Below, one piece after another: positions 1 through 8,793 of a stretch of 64,000 nt of DNA; the stretch's first letter is position 1, and every line of letters begins with the position of its first letter. This DNA comes from Trujillonella endophytica (lineage in GTDB: Bacteria; Actinomycetota; Actinomycetes; Mycobacteriales; Geodermatophilaceae), in the NCBI RefSeq assembly GCF_019799905.1, contig NZ_JABGCI010000011.1, positions 99,354 to 163,353 on the forward strand, in the 5' to 3' direction. Position numbers and translations under genes: made by a program. The notes under the pieces are model-generated. The model ran no database searches, was not told the origin of the DNA, and worked only from the letters and a program-made list of their open reading frames with translations.

Positions 1-257
1 CCGAGAGCTGCCTGGCCGAGCTGGAGCGCAGCACGGTCCGCGACGCCACCCGCATCGGGGTCGCCGGGGAGGCGCACCGGATCGTGGGCCGCGCCCGCAC
101 GCTGCTGGAGTTCATGAGCACCCCCGAGCTGCTCTCCCGGCTCCCCGCGCGGCTGGAGGAGCTCGAGCGGACCTGCTCGGCGGCCAGCGCCGCGGTCAGC
201 GAGCGCTTCTTCACCGAGCAGGCGCCGCAGGTCTGGGTGCCCGAGGGGGTGGCATGA
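1..257 (+). CDS. Alpha-E domain protein (DUF403), C-terminal fragment
   Basis: This is the last 84 codons of a gene that starts outside the window. The visible part is a helical, Glu- and Arg-rich stretch (around LEFMSTPELLSRLPARLEEL) ending VWVPEGVA. Alpha-E (DUF403) proteins are commonly encoded just before a transglutaminase-like protein and after a circularly permuted ATP-grasp protein. The next gene here is that transglutaminase, and the TGA stop overlaps its ATG by 4 bases (ATGA). The family call rests on this gene pair as much as on the sequence. The biochemical role of alpha-E proteins is not established; the cluster is thought to act in peptide or amide-bond chemistry. Confidence 0.75.
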   Translation, partial: ESCLAELERSTVRDATRIGVAGEAHRIVGRARTLLEFMSTPELLSRLPARLEELERTCSAASAAVSERFFTEQAPQVWVPEGVA

Positions 258-1180
258 GCGAGCAGTTCCAGGCACAGCTGGGGCAGTGGCAGGCCCAGGG
301 TGGGCAGGGCCAGTCGCAGGGCGGTCGCCCGCCGTCGTCCCGCTGGCGGCTGCAGGTGGTGCACCGCACCCGCTTCTCCTACGCCGGCCGGGTCCGCTCC
401 TCCTACAACGAGGCGCGGCTGACCCCGGAGAGCAGCAGCCGGCAGACGACGCTGCGCTCGCGGCTCGAGATCGAGCCGGCGGCCACCGCGTACGCCTACC
501 GCGACTACTGGGGCTCGACGGTCACCGCCTTCGACCTGCACTCCCCGCACGAGGAGCTGGTGGTCACCGGCACCTCGATCGTCGAGGCCGGGCCCGAGCC
601 CGCCGGCCACGAGCACGTCGGCTGGGAGGTGCTGCGGGGCCGGGAGGTGCGGGACCGGTACGGCGAGCTGCTCGCCCCGACCGGGCTGACCGAGGTGGAC
701 GACGAGGTGGTCGCCGAGGCCCGCGCCGTCGCCGGGGACCTCGACCCGTACGAGGCGGCCGCGGCGGTGTGCCGGTTCGTGCGGGAGCACATGGAGTACC
801 TGTCCGGCGCCACCCACGTGAAGACGACGGCGATGCAGGCCTGGCGGCACGGCAAGGGCGTCTGCCAGGACATCTCGCACGTCACCGTCGGGCTGTTGCG
901 GGCGCTCGGCCTGCCGGCGCGCTACGTCTCGGGCTACCTGCACCCCACGCGGGACGCCGCGGTCGGGCAGACGGTCACCGGCGAGAGCCACGCCTGGGTG
1001 GAGTGGTGGGACGGCGGCTGGTGCGCGTTCGACCCGACCAACTCGGTCGACGTCGGCACCCGGCACGTGACGCTGGGCCGCGGCCGCGACTACGGCGACG
1101 TCTCCCCGTTCCGCGGCATCTTCTCCGGCGCGGGCAGCAACGGGCACACGGTCACCGTCGAGGTCACCCGCCTGGCCTGA
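254..1180 (+). CDS. Transglutaminase-like cysteine protease family protein
   Basis: A 308-residue protein with the N-terminal beta region usual in bacterial transglutaminase-like proteins (from about residue 30, RWRLQVVHRTRFSY), followed by the transglut_core domain. The catalytic triad is visible: Cys204 in GKGVCQDISH, His246 in GESHAWVEWW and Asp260 in AFDPTNS. No signal peptide is seen; the first 30 residues are Gln- and Gly-rich. It is probably translationally coupled to the upstream alpha-E gene by an ATGA overlap, so the two belong to one operon. Members are predicted cytoplasmic proteases or amide-forming enzymes. The substrate is unknown. Confidence 0.9.
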   Translation: MSEQFQAQLGQWQAQGGQGQSQGGRPPSSRWRLQVVHRTRFSYAGRVRSSYNEARLTPESSSRQTTLRSRLEIEPAATAYAYRDYWGSTVTAFDLHSPHEELVVTGTSIVEAGPEPAGHEHVGWEVLRGREVRDRYGELLAPTGLTEVDDEVVAEARAVAGDLDPYEAAAAVCRFVREHMEYLSGATHVKTTAMQAWRHGKGVCQDISHVTVGLLRALGLPARYVSGYLHPTRDAAVGQTVTGESHAWVEWWDGGWCAFDPTNSVDVGTRHVTLGRGRDYGDVSPFRGIFSGAGSNGHTVTVEVTRLA

Positions 1181-1268
1181 GGGGAGATGGCCCGAGGAGA
1201 GCCGGCCCCGGGGGCAGGGGGGCCGGTGGGCAGGAGGGTCGGTGGGCGGGAGGGTCAGCGGCCGGGCG

Positions 1269-2051
1269 TCACCTGAGCAGGCGGGCCACCCCGGTCGGGC
1301 CGTCGTCCTCGTCGTCCTCGTCGGGCAGCACCTCGGCGCGGTCGGCCAGCCGGGAGCGCCAGGCGGGGGGAGCGTCGGCCAGCCACGCCGCCCCGGCGTC
1401 GGTGAGCCGGCCGTCGCTGCGCAGCGGCGCCCAGCCACGCAGCACCCGCAGCGCCTCCGCGACGCTGACCAGGAGCGAGGCCACCCCGCGCCGGCGGACC
1501 TCCGGGGCCACGGCGACCGCGTCGACGATGCCCGAGCGGTTGTACCAGCGGATCTCCCCGACGCGGTCGGCCATCCGCAGGCCGGCCGCCGCGACCTCCC
1601 GCGGCGTGACGACGGCGCCCGGGGTGAACGGACCGCCGGTGAAGGCCATCAGGGAGGACGCCGCGATGGGGCTGGTGGCGTGGTGCACCTCGGCGAACCA
1701 CAGCGACGGCGAGCGGCCGGCGAGGTCCGCGCAGGCGTCGATGTGCACGACCGCGCCGTCGGTGGACCGGTAGCGGACGTCGACGAGCCAGCCGGCCGGA
1801 CGGCGCCCGGCGCTGCGGATGGCGGTCATGTCCACCGGGGTGCCGTCGGCGAAGCGCTCGGAGTTGACGGCGACCAGCGAATGCTCGCGCGAGCCCGGCC
1901 CGCCGTCGGCGATGCGCGCCCACCACACCGACGCCGACGGCGCGGGCGGGGTCTCCAGCGCCACGAGGTGCGGATGTGCTGCCGCGGACCGTCGCGCCGG
2001 CAGGGCGAAGTGGTGCGTGCTCTCGGCGTGGGCGGCGGTGGCGGTGGGCAT
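1269..2051 (-). CDS. GNAT-like acetyltransferase family protein (weak assignment)
   Basis: A 260-residue protein starting at an ATG preceded by a near-perfect AGGAGG ribosome binding site; the frame is open further upstream but that part is low-complexity. The C-terminal half carries VDAVAVAPEVRRRGVASLLV, which fits GNAT motif A (V-x-P-x-x-R-x-x-G-x), followed by a helix and a winged-helix-like stretch (APLRSDGRLTDAGAAWL). The N-terminal 150 residues, which should hold the substrate site, match nothing I can name. The C-terminus has an acidic run (DEDDEDD). The gene stands alone between the transglutaminase gene and a divergent ABC-F gene. It may bind acyl-CoA without being an active acetyltransferase. 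Confidence 0.55.
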   Translation of the reverse strand: MPTATAAHAESTHHFALPARRSAAAHPHLVALETPPAPSASVWWARIADGGPGSREHSLVAVNSERFADGTPVDMTAIRSAGRRPAGWLVDVRYRSTDGAVVHIDACADLAGRSPSLWFAEVHHATSPIAASSLMAFTGGPFTPGAVVTPREVAAAGLRMADRVGEIRWYNRSGIVDAVAVAPEVRRRGVASLLVSVAEALRVLRGWAPLRSDGRLTDAGAAWLADAPPAWRSRLADRAEVLPDEDDEDDGPTGVARLLR

Positions 2052-2398
2052 GGCTTCCTCCTGGTGCTGGGCCCGCTGGGGGCCGGTGAGACCCAGCCTC
2101 CGGGCGGGGCTTGTGCGCGTCTTGCGGCCGACTGGTGGACGGCCGGTGTCACCGGCGACCCTGCGTGAGCAGGTGTCCCGGCGGACAGGGGCGCCGGTCC
2201 CGTCCTGGCAGGGACCGCTGTCCCCTGTCCCGCCGCCCCGCGGGCGTGGCGCGCCCGCGGTCACGACTCCCGCCGATCCGGTCGCGGGCCCCGGCGGCGA
2301 CGGCGACGCGGTGTCGGCGCACGTCGTCGTCCCGGGGGGAGCGGACCCCGTACGGGCTCGGGGCGGGCCCCCTGCGGCGGCCAGGGATACTGGAGCCG
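2052..2398. other. 347-base divergent intergenic region
   Basis: This region lies between the minus-strand GNAT-like gene and the plus-strand ABC-F gene, so it should hold both promoters. I see no convincing gene. GATACT at 2387-2392 followed by GGAGCCG and the ATG could be a -10 element for an almost leaderless ABC-F transcript, or the GGAG could simply be its ribosome binding site. The string GAGCGGACCCCGTACGGG near 2339 also occurs in the terminator at 50290. Confidence 0.4.
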
Positions 2399-4216
2399 AT
2401 GAGCGCACCCCTGAACCTGGTCAACCTCGAGCGGGTGCACAAGGCACACGGCACGACCGTGATCCTCGACGACGTCTCGCTGGGCGTCGCCGCCGGTGAG
2501 CGGATCGGCGTGGTCGGTCGCAACGGCGGCGGCAAGAGCACGCTGCTGTCGCTGCTCACCGGCACCGACGAGCCGGACTCCGGCCGGGTGACCCGCCGCG
2601 GCGACCTCGCGATGGGCGTCCTCGACCAGTCGGGCACGCTGCCGCCGGGGGCGACGGTGCGCGACGTCGTCCTCCCGTCCTTGATGTTCGCCGCCGAGCA
2701 CGAGTGGGCCGGTGACCCCGCGGTGCGGTCGGTGCTCACCGGCCTCGAGCTCGACCGGCTCGGCCTCGACGCCCCGGTCGCCCCGATGTCCGGCGGCGAG
2801 CGGCGCCGGGTGGCGCTGGCCGCGCAGCTGATCCGGCCGCTGGACCTGCTGGTGCTCGACGAGCCGACCAACCACCTCGACGTCGAGGGGGTGGCCTGGC
2901 TGGCGGAGTACGTGCGCGCCCGGCCCGGCGGCATGGTCGTCGTGACCCACGACCGGTGGTTCCTCGACGAGGTCTGCACCACCACGTGGGAGGTCGCCGA
3001 CGGGGACGTGCACGCCTACGACGGCGGTTACTCGGCGTACACGCTGGCGCGCGCCGAGCGGGCGCGGATCTCCTCGGTCACCGAGGAGCGCCGGATGAAC
3101 CTGGTCCGCAAGGAACTGGCCTGGCTGCGCCGCGGTCCGCCGGCCCGCACCAGCAAGCCCAAGTTCCGGATCGAGGCCGCGCAGGCGCTCATCGCCGACG
3201 AGCCCCCGGCCCGCGACACCATGGCGCTTAAGGGCTTCGCGGCGCGGCGGCTCGGCAAGACCGTCTACGACGTCGAGGGTCTCGACTACGCCGTCCCCAC
3301 CGAGAACGGACCGCGCACGCTCTTCCGGGACCTGACCTGGCACGTCGGTCCGGGGGACCGGATCGGCCTCGTCGGGGTGAACGGCGCAGGCAAGACGTCG
3401 CTGCTCAAGTTGCTGGTCGGCGAGACGACGCCGGACTCCGGCCGGGTCGTCGTCGGGCAGACCGTCGCCGCGGCGTACCTGTCGCAGCACGTCACCGAGC
3501 TGCCGCCGCGGGCCCGGGTGCTGGAGGCGGTGCAGGACGTCGCCCGCATCGCGCGGATCGGCAACCAGGAGATCTCGGCGTCGACGCTGGCCGAGCGGTT
3601 CGGCTTCGCGGCCAACCGGCAGTGGACCCCGGTCGGGGACCTCTCCGGTGGCGAGCGCCGGCGGCTGCAGCTGCTGCGGTTGCTGATGGGCGAGCCGAAC
3701 GTGCTGGTGCTCGACGAGCCGACCAACGACCTGGACATCGACACGCTGACCGCGCTGGAGGACCTGCTCGACAACTTCCCCGGCACGGTGCTCGTGGTCA
3801 GCCACGACCGGTACTTCGTCGACCGGGTGTGCGACAAGGTCGTCGCCCTGCTCGGCGACGGGACGCTGGCCGAGCTGCCCGGGGGGGTCGACGAGTACCT
3901 GCGCCGCCGGGCGGCCGGAGGAGCGCCGCTGACCTCGGCCGCCGGCGCCGAGGTGCGGGCCGTCGGTACCCCGTCGACCGCGGTCGCGGCGGTCTCCGCC
4001 GCCGAGGCGCGCGCGGCGCGCAAGGACGCCGCCCGGCTGGAGCGGCGGATGCTCAAGCTGGACGCGGACGAGAAGAAGCTGCACGAGCAGCTCGCCGCCG
4101 CCGCGGCCGACCACGGGCGGGTGCTGGAGCTCGACGCCCAGCTGCGCGCCGTCCAGGCCGAGAAGGACCAGGTCGAGACCGACTGGCTGGCCGCGGCCGA
4201 GCTCGCCGAGGGCTGA
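2399..4216 (+). CDS. ABC-F family ATP-binding protein (ribosome-associated type)
   Basis: A 605-residue soluble protein with two ABC ATPase domains and no membrane segments, as in the ABC-F (Uup/EttA) family that acts on the ribosome. Domain 1 has Walker A GRNGGGKST (about residue 40), signature MSGGERRRVALA and Walker B LVLDEPTNHLD. Domain 2 has Walker A GVNGAGKT (about 327), signature LSGGERRRLQ and Walker B VLVLDEPTNDLD. The inter-domain linker (about 225-275, Arg-rich, MNLVRKELAWLRRGP) is the P-site tRNA interaction motif region. A C-terminal coiled coil (about 540-600) suggests a Uup-like member. The ATG at 2399 follows GGAG and starts a typical ABC-F N-terminus. Whether it confers antibiotic resistance or is a housekeeping factor cannot be told. 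Confidence 0.93.
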   Translation: MSAPLNLVNLERVHKAHGTTVILDDVSLGVAAGERIGVVGRNGGGKSTLLSLLTGTDEPDSGRVTRRGDLAMGVLDQSGTLPPGATVRDVVLPSLMFAAEHEWAGDPAVRSVLTGLELDRLGLDAPVAPMSGGERRRVALAAQLIRPLDLLVLDEPTNHLDVEGVAWLAEYVRARPGGMVVVTHDRWFLDEVCTTTWEVADGDVHAYDGGYSAYTLARAERARISSVTEERRMNLVRKELAWLRRGPPARTSKPKFRIEAAQALIADEPPARDTMALKGFAARRLGKTVYDVEGLDYAVPTENGPRTLFRDLTWHVGPGDRIGLVGVNGAGKTSLLKLLVGETTPDSGRVVVGQTVAAAYLSQHVTELPPRARVLEAVQDVARIARIGNQEISASTLAERFGFAANRQWTPVGDLSGGERRRLQLLRLLMGEPNVLVLDEPTNDLDIDTLTALEDLLDNFPGTVLVVSHDRYFVDRVCDKVVALLGDGTLAELPGGVDEYLRRRAAGGAPLTSAAGAEVRAVGTPSTAVAAVSAAEARAARKDAARLERRMLKLDADEKKLHEQLAAAAADHGRVLELDAQLRAVQAEKDQVETDWLAAAELAEG

Positions 4217-4220
4217 GCCC

Positions 4221-4247
4221 GCAGCGGGCCGGCTCCCGGCCCGCTGC
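4221..4247 (+). terminator. Rho-independent-type hairpin after the ABC-F gene
   Basis: A perfect 12-bp stem (GCAGCGGGCCGG / CCGGCCCGCTGC) with a 3-base loop begins 4 bases after the ABC-F stop. There is no T tract, as is common in very GC-rich Actinobacteria. Confidence 0.75.
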
Positions 4248-4258
4248 CTCCGCACGCG

Positions 4259-4294
4259 CTCGTGCTCTGCCCACCGGGGTGGGCAGAGCACGAG
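4259..4294. repeat. Hairpin of the CTYGTGCTCTG family, copy 1
   Basis: An inverted repeat with arms CTCGTGCTCTGCCCA and TGGGCAGAGCACGAG around a short loop. The core CTYGTGCTCTG...CAGAGCACRAG recurs in two adjacent hairpins at 15690-15792. It may act as a second, bidirectional terminator between the convergent ABC-F gene and the pseudogene that follows. Confidence 0.7.
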
Positions 4295-4336
4295 GTCGCG
4301 GGACACGAGGTGGTCCCCGGCCGTCCGGACGGCCGA

Positions 4337-5048
4337 TCAGGCGGCGACCGCGGCCTCGGCCCGGCGGCGCTGGATCATCCGCAGCCCCACGACGGCCAGC
4401 GGGACGGCGCCGACCACCGCGAAGCCGGCGTAGAGCAGCGGCTCGAAGGTCAGCACCGCGGAGGCGACGAGGCAGCCGACCGCCGGGGCCAGCAGCCACC
4501 AGCTGACGACGCCGGCGCGGGCCAGCGCGGCGACCGCGACGATCGGCCCGAGGAGGCCGAAGAGGGTGGCGAAGCCGACCGCGCCGACTCCCGGGTTGGC
4601 CTGGACGATGCCGAAGAGGTCCTCGGCCTGGCCGGCGGGCAGCTCCCGGCCGATCGCGGCGGTCCAGTAGTCGTAGAGGACGAAACCGGCCACGGTGACG
4701 TGGCCCAGGGCGCCATCAGCGCTCCGACGATCGTCGCGACGGAGCCCCTGCGGCCCCGGGACCAGCGCGGGCGCGGCGAGCCAGGCCAGCCCCATCAGCA
4801 GGTTGCCGTAGTGCAGCAGCACCGCCGACAGCGTCGTCCGCCCCTCGTCACGGGCCAGGGAGGCGATGTAGTCGGCGTCGGACGGCGAGCCCATGGCGGG
4901 GAGGTCGCCATGCCGGCCACGTAGAGCAGCGAGCCGGCGATCAGCGCGCCGCCGGCGATCGGCAGCATCCGGGAGGCGGCGCTGCGTCCGGTGGGGGCGG
5001 CTCCGGCAGGGGAGGTGGCCGGGCGGGGGTCGCCAGGTCCGAGGTCAT
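4337..5048 (-). pseudogene. Frameshifted multi-pass membrane protein gene
   Basis: Reading down from the ATG at 5048, the sensible protein jumps between frames. MTSDLATP is followed in another frame by SRMLPIAGGALIAGSLLYVA (a membrane helix), then in a third frame by GSPSDADYIASLARDEG. Near 4745 the sense passes to GSVATIVGALMA and near 4712 it returns to LGHVTVAGFVLYDYW. The intact tail (to 4337) holds about four more hydrophobic segments and ends in RRRAEAAVAA. An open frame of 185 codons survives from 4894, but its middle reads as Arg- and Asp-rich nonsense (GLRRDDRRSADGA) where a membrane helix is expected. I count about four frame changes, so this is a decaying gene or a patch of sequencing error. 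The family is not recognised. Confidence 0.6.
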
Positions 5049-5077
5049 GGCGAGGAAGCTAGGAACGGGGGGCGGCG

Positions 5078-5275
5078 CTCACCGAGCGGGAGACCGACGT
5101 GTTGTCGCTGGTGGCCGCGGGGTTGTCGAAGGCGGAGATCGCCGCCCGCCTGTACCTCGGGGAGGCGACGGTCAAGACCCACGTCAGCCGGCTGCTGCTC
5201 AAGCTCGGCCTGCGCGATCGCGTCCAGGCGGTCGCCTTCGCCTACGAGAGCGGGCTGGTGCGCCCCGGCGGCTGA
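5078..5275 (+). pseudogene. Orphan LuxR/NarL-type HTH domain, 5'-truncated response regulator
   Basis: These 65 codons encode a clean LuxR-type helix-turn-helix: LTERETDVLSLVAAGLSKAE, then IAARLYLGEATVKTHVSRLL and LKLGLRDRVQAVAFAYESGL, ending VRPGG. This is the usual C-terminal end of a NarL-family response regulator. The receiver domain is absent: an in-frame TAG lies at 5060-5062, and there is no ATG, GTG or TTG between it and the middle of the HTH. It abuts the 5' end of the frameshifted membrane gene. The simplest reading is the remnant of a regulator whose front half was deleted along with the start of its neighbour region. Confidence 0.75.
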
Positions 5276-5298
5276 GGGGCCCGGAGTGGGCCGCCGGG

Positions 5299-5304
5299 TA
5301 GACT
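5299..5304 (+). promoter_or_regulatory. mrpA: Possible -10 element (TAGACT) of the mrp operon
   Basis: TAGACT fits the actinobacterial TAnnnT -10 consensus and lies 73 bases before the mrpA GTG, leaving room for an untranslated leader. No clear -35 is seen. Confidence 0.35.
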
Positions 5305-5377
5305 CGTTCTCACCGCCGGCCGTCGTCCGACCGACGTTCTGTGGTCCCCGAGCCGACACCACGACTCCCGGAGACCC

Positions 5378-8254
5378 GTGCTCGCACTGCTGCTCCTCCA
5401 CCTGTTCGCCGCGCTGCTCGCGCCGGTGCTCGTCCGGTGGTGGGGGCGGCAGGCCTTCGTCGCACTCGCCCTCGTGCCGGCCGCCGCCTTCGGCTGGGTG
5501 CTCACCCAGCTCGACGCCGTCGAAGCGGGCGAGGACGTGCGGGAGTCGGTGTCGTGGGTGCCGGCCCTCGATCTCGACGTCGCCCTGCGCCTGGACGCCC
5601 TCGCGCTCGCCTTCGCCGCGCTCGTCACCGGGGTCGGCGCCCTCGTCCTCCTCTACTGCGCCCGGTACTTCGAGCCCGGGGACGAGGGCAACGCCCGCTT
5701 CGCGGGCACGATGACCGCCTTCGCCGGCTCCATGCTCGGGCTCGTCCTGGCCGACGACCTGCTGCTCCTGTACGTGTTCTGGGAGCTCACGACCGTCTTC
5801 TCGTTCCTGCTCATCGGGGGCTCGGGGCAGCGGCTGGCCGCCCGCCGTGCCGCCTCGCAGGCGCTCGTCCTGACCACGGCCGGCGGCCTGGCCATGCTCG
5901 TCGGCCTGATCATGATCGGCGAGGCCAGCGGCAGCTACCTGCTGTCGGAGGTGGTGGCCGACCCGGGCAGCGGCGGGCTGCTGGTCGCCGGCACCGTGCT
6001 CGTGCTGGCCGGAGCCGTGACGAAGTCGGCGATGATCCCGTTCCACTTCTGGCTGCCGGCCGCCATGGAGGCGCCGACCCCGGTCAGCGCCTACCTGCAC
6101 GCCGCGGCGATGGTGAAGGCCGGCATCTACCTGGTCGCCCGGCTGGCCCCCGGGATGGCGGACGTCCCGGGCTGGCGGCCGATCGTGCTGGGGCTCGGCG
6201 TGGCCACCATGCTCGTGGGCGGCTACCGGGCCCTGCGCCAGAACGACCTCAAGCTGCTGCTGGCCTTCGGGACGGTCAGCCAGCTGGGCTTCCTCATGAC
6301 GCTCGTGGGGGCCGGGAGCCGGGAGCTCGCGGCTGCCGGTCTCGCGATGACGCTGGCGCACGCCCTCTTCAAGTCCACGCTGTTCCTCACCGTCGGCGTC
6401 GTCGACCACGCGACGGGGACGCGGGACCTGCGCCGGCTCTCCGGCCTCGGGCGGCGGCTGCCCGTGGTGGCGGTGGTCGGCAGCCTCGCCGCGGCGTCCA
6501 TGGCCGGGCTCCCGCCGTTGCTGGGGTTCGTCGGCAAGGAGGCCGCGTTCACCGCGCTGCTGGACGGCGGGCTGCCCGACCGGACCGCGGCGATCGCCGT
6601 CCTCGCGGGGGTGGTGACCGGCTCGGTCCTGACCGCCGCGTACACCGCGCGCTTCCTGTGGGGCGCGTTCGCCCGCAAGGCCGGGGTCGCCGACACGGCG
6701 GTCGCGCACCCGCCCGGTCCGCTCCTCCTCGCCGCACCGGTCGTCCTCGCGCTGACGGGGCTGCTCGCCGGTCCGGCCAGCCCGCTGCTGGAGCCGCTGG
6801 TCGCCGGCTACGCCGACACGCTCCCGCTGCTGGCGCCGGAGGCCGAGGAGCTGGCGCTGTGGCACGGCCTGCAGCCGGCGCTCGCGCTGTCGGCCCTCAC
6901 CCTCGCCGGCGGCGCGGCGCTGTTCGCCGTCCGCGTCCGGTTGTCGCGGGTGCAGCGGCGGCTGGCCGTCGGCGCATCGGCCGACGAGGGCTACTGGAAC
7001 ACCATGCAGGCGATCGACCGGTTCTCCGTGCTCGTCACCGGCACCACCCAGCGCGGGTCGCTGCCCGCCTACCTCGGCACGATCCTGGTGGTCGTGCTCG
7101 CCCTGCCCGGGTGGGTGCTGCTCACCCGGGCGCCGTGGCCGGGGGAGTGGCGCGCCTGGGACTCCCCGGTGCAGGCCCTGGTGGGCGCGGTCGTGCTCAT
7201 CGCGGCGGCGCTGGCCGTGCGGATCCGGCAGCGGCTGTCGGCCGTGCTCGTCGTGGGGGTCACCGGGTACGGGCTCGCGGTGCTGTTCGCGGTGCAGGGG
7301 GCGCCGGACCTCGCGCTCACCCAGTTCCTCGTCGAGACGCTCACCCTCGTCGTCTTCGTCCTCGTGCTGCGCAAGCTGCCCAAGGACATCTCGGAGCGGC
7401 ACCGGCCGCGGGAGCGCACGGTCCGCGGGGCCATCGCCGTCGCGGTCGGGCTGCTCATGGCCGGAGTGGGCGCCGTCGCCCTCTCGGCGCGGACGGCGAC
7501 GCCGGTGTCGGTGGACTTCCCCGAGCAGGCCTACGAGTTCGGCGGCGGGCAGAACGTGGTCAACGTGACCCTCGTCGACATCCGCGCCTGGGACACCCTC
7601 GGCGAGGTGTCGCTGCTGGTCGTGGCGGCGACCGGGATCGCGAGCCTGGTCTTCCTCCGCCGGCGCACCGGCGCGGTCGCGCGCCTGGACCAGGACGGGC
7701 CGGAGCTCGACGCGAGACGCCCGCGCCGCGCGCCGCGTCGACGGTGGCTCGCGGCCAGCGTCGCCCTCGCGCCCGAACGGCGGTCGGTCGTGCTCGAGGT
7801 CATGACGCGGTTCCTGTTCCACACGATCGTCGTCTTCTCCGTGTACCTGCTCTTCTCGGGCCACAACGACCCCGGCGGCGGCTTCGCCGGTGGGCTGGTG
7901 GCCGGGCTCGCGCTCGTGCTGCGCTACCTGGCCGGCGGTCGCTACGAGCTCGGTGAGGCGGCACCGGTCGACCCCGGCCTGCTGCTCGGCATCGGCCTGC
8001 TGCTGGCCGGCGGCACCGGGGTGGCCGGCCTGCTGCTCGGTGCCGACGTCCTGGAGACGGCGATCCTGCAGACCACGCTGCCGGTCCTCGGCGACGTCAA
8101 GCTGGTCACGTCGCTGTTCTTCGACATGGGCGTCTACCTGATCGTCGTCGGCCTCGTCCTGGACATCCTGCGCAGCCTCGGTGCGGAGCTCGACCGCCAG
8201 GAGGACGAGGACGACCCGGTCGACGTCGAGCCCGGAGAGGTGATCGTCCGATGA
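5378..8254 (+). CDS. mrpA: Na+/H+ antiporter subunit A fused to subunit B (MrpAB)
   Basis: A 958-residue membrane protein, the largest subunit of the Mrp (Mnh) multi-subunit cation/proton antiporter, which expels Na+ using the proton gradient. Residues 1 to about 450 are the ND5/NuoL-like proton-translocating part, including KSAMIPFHFWLPAAMEAPTP. Residues 600-760 are the extra MrpA helices. From about residue 809 (MTRFLFHTIVVF) begins a MnhB domain with the diagnostic GHNDPGGGFAGG. In Bacillus, B is a separate gene; the A-B fusion is common in Actinobacteria, so no mrpB is missing. Start is the GTG at 5378. The ATGA overlap with mrpC implies coupling. Confidence 0.95.
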   Translation: MLALLLLHLFAALLAPVLVRWWGRQAFVALALVPAAAFGWVLTQLDAVEAGEDVRESVSWVPALDLDVALRLDALALAFAALVTGVGALVLLYCARYFEPGDEGNARFAGTMTAFAGSMLGLVLADDLLLLYVFWELTTVFSFLLIGGSGQRLAARRAASQALVLTTAGGLAMLVGLIMIGEASGSYLLSEVVADPGSGGLLVAGTVLVLAGAVTKSAMIPFHFWLPAAMEAPTPVSAYLHAAAMVKAGIYLVARLAPGMADVPGWRPIVLGLGVATMLVGGYRALRQNDLKLLLAFGTVSQLGFLMTLVGAGSRELAAAGLAMTLAHALFKSTLFLTVGVVDHATGTRDLRRLSGLGRRLPVVAVVGSLAAASMAGLPPLLGFVGKEAAFTALLDGGLPDRTAAIAVLAGVVTGSVLTAAYTARFLWGAFARKAGVADTAVAHPPGPLLLAAPVVLALTGLLAGPASPLLEPLVAGYADTLPLLAPEAEELALWHGLQPALALSALTLAGGAALFAVRVRLSRVQRRLAVGASADEGYWNTMQAIDRFSVLVTGTTQRGSLPAYLGTILVVVLALPGWVLLTRAPWPGEWRAWDSPVQALVGAVVLIAAALAVRIRQRLSAVLVVGVTGYGLAVLFAVQGAPDLALTQFLVETLTLVVFVLVLRKLPKDISERHRPRERTVRGAIAVAVGLLMAGVGAVALSARTATPVSVDFPEQAYEFGGGQNVVNVTLVDIRAWDTLGEVSLLVVAATGIASLVFLRRRTGAVARLDQDGPELDARRPRRAPRRRWLAASVALAPERRSVVLEVMTRFLFHTIVVFSVYLLFSGHNDPGGGFAGGLVAGLALVLRYLAGGRYELGEAAPVDPGLLLGIGLLLAGGTGVAGLLLGADVLETAILQTTLPVLGDVKLVTSLFFDMGVYLIVVGLVLDILRSLGAELDRQEDEDDPVDVEPGEVIVR

Positions 8255-8793
8255 CCCCCACCGTCGTCCTGCCGGTGATCATCGGCGGCCTGTACGCCGC
8301 CGGCGTCTACCTCCTGCTCGACCGCAGCCTGACGAGGGTCGTGCTCGGGTTCCTGCTGCTCGGCAACGCCACCAACCTGCTGGTCCTCTCCAGCGGGGGG
8401 CCCTCGGGGAAGGCACCCATCATCGGCGTCGCCGAACCGGAGGAGATGAGCGATCCGCTCCCCCAGGCCCTCGTGCTCACCGCGATCGTGATCACCTTCG
8501 GCATCGCCGCCTTCCTGCTCGCGATCATCTACCGCTCGTGGCGGCTGGTCCGCCAGGAGGTCGTCGGCGTGGACGAGGAGGACCGCCGGGTGGCCGCCCG
8601 CGAGGGCATGGACGCCGACGAGCTCGACCCCGACGACCTGGCACCCGAGGACCGGCCGGCCGCGCACGCCGACAGCCTCCACGCGCGCCGCCTCGAGGAG
8701 GACCGGGCGGTGGAGGAGGTCCTGGCCGCGCGCTATGCCGGGATCCCCTCCGACGACGTCGACCTGCCGCCGACGCGGGGGAGCGCGCCGTGA
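8251..8793 (+). CDS. mrpC: Na+/H+ antiporter subunit C (MrpC) with acidic tail
   Basis: A 180-residue NuoK-like subunit with three membrane helices in the first 105 residues (LLDRSLTRVVLGFLLLGNAT and DPLPQALVLTAIVITFGIAA are typical). MrpC is normally about 110-115 residues. Here a hydrophilic, Asp/Glu/Arg-rich extension of about 65 residues follows the last helix. Its role is unknown; it should lie on the cytoplasmic side if topology follows NuoK. It starts in an ATGA overlap with mrpA and ends in a GTGA overlap with mrpD. Confidence 0.92.
   Translation: MTPTVVLPVIIGGLYAAGVYLLLDRSLTRVVLGFLLLGNATNLLVLSSGGPSGKAPIIGVAEPEEMSDPLPQALVLTAIVITFGIAAFLLAIIYRSWRLVRQEVVGVDEEDRRVAAREGMDADELDPDDLAPEDRPAAHADSLHARRLEEDRAVEEVLAARYAGIPSDDVDLPPTRGSAP

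Noticed and set aside
5045..7864. Very long minus-strand open frame (939 codons) antisense to mrpA
   Set aside because: Gln/Arg/Gly/Glu-rich without domains. It is the usual antisense shadow of a GC-rich gene; the plus-strand frame encodes a clear MrpA protein.
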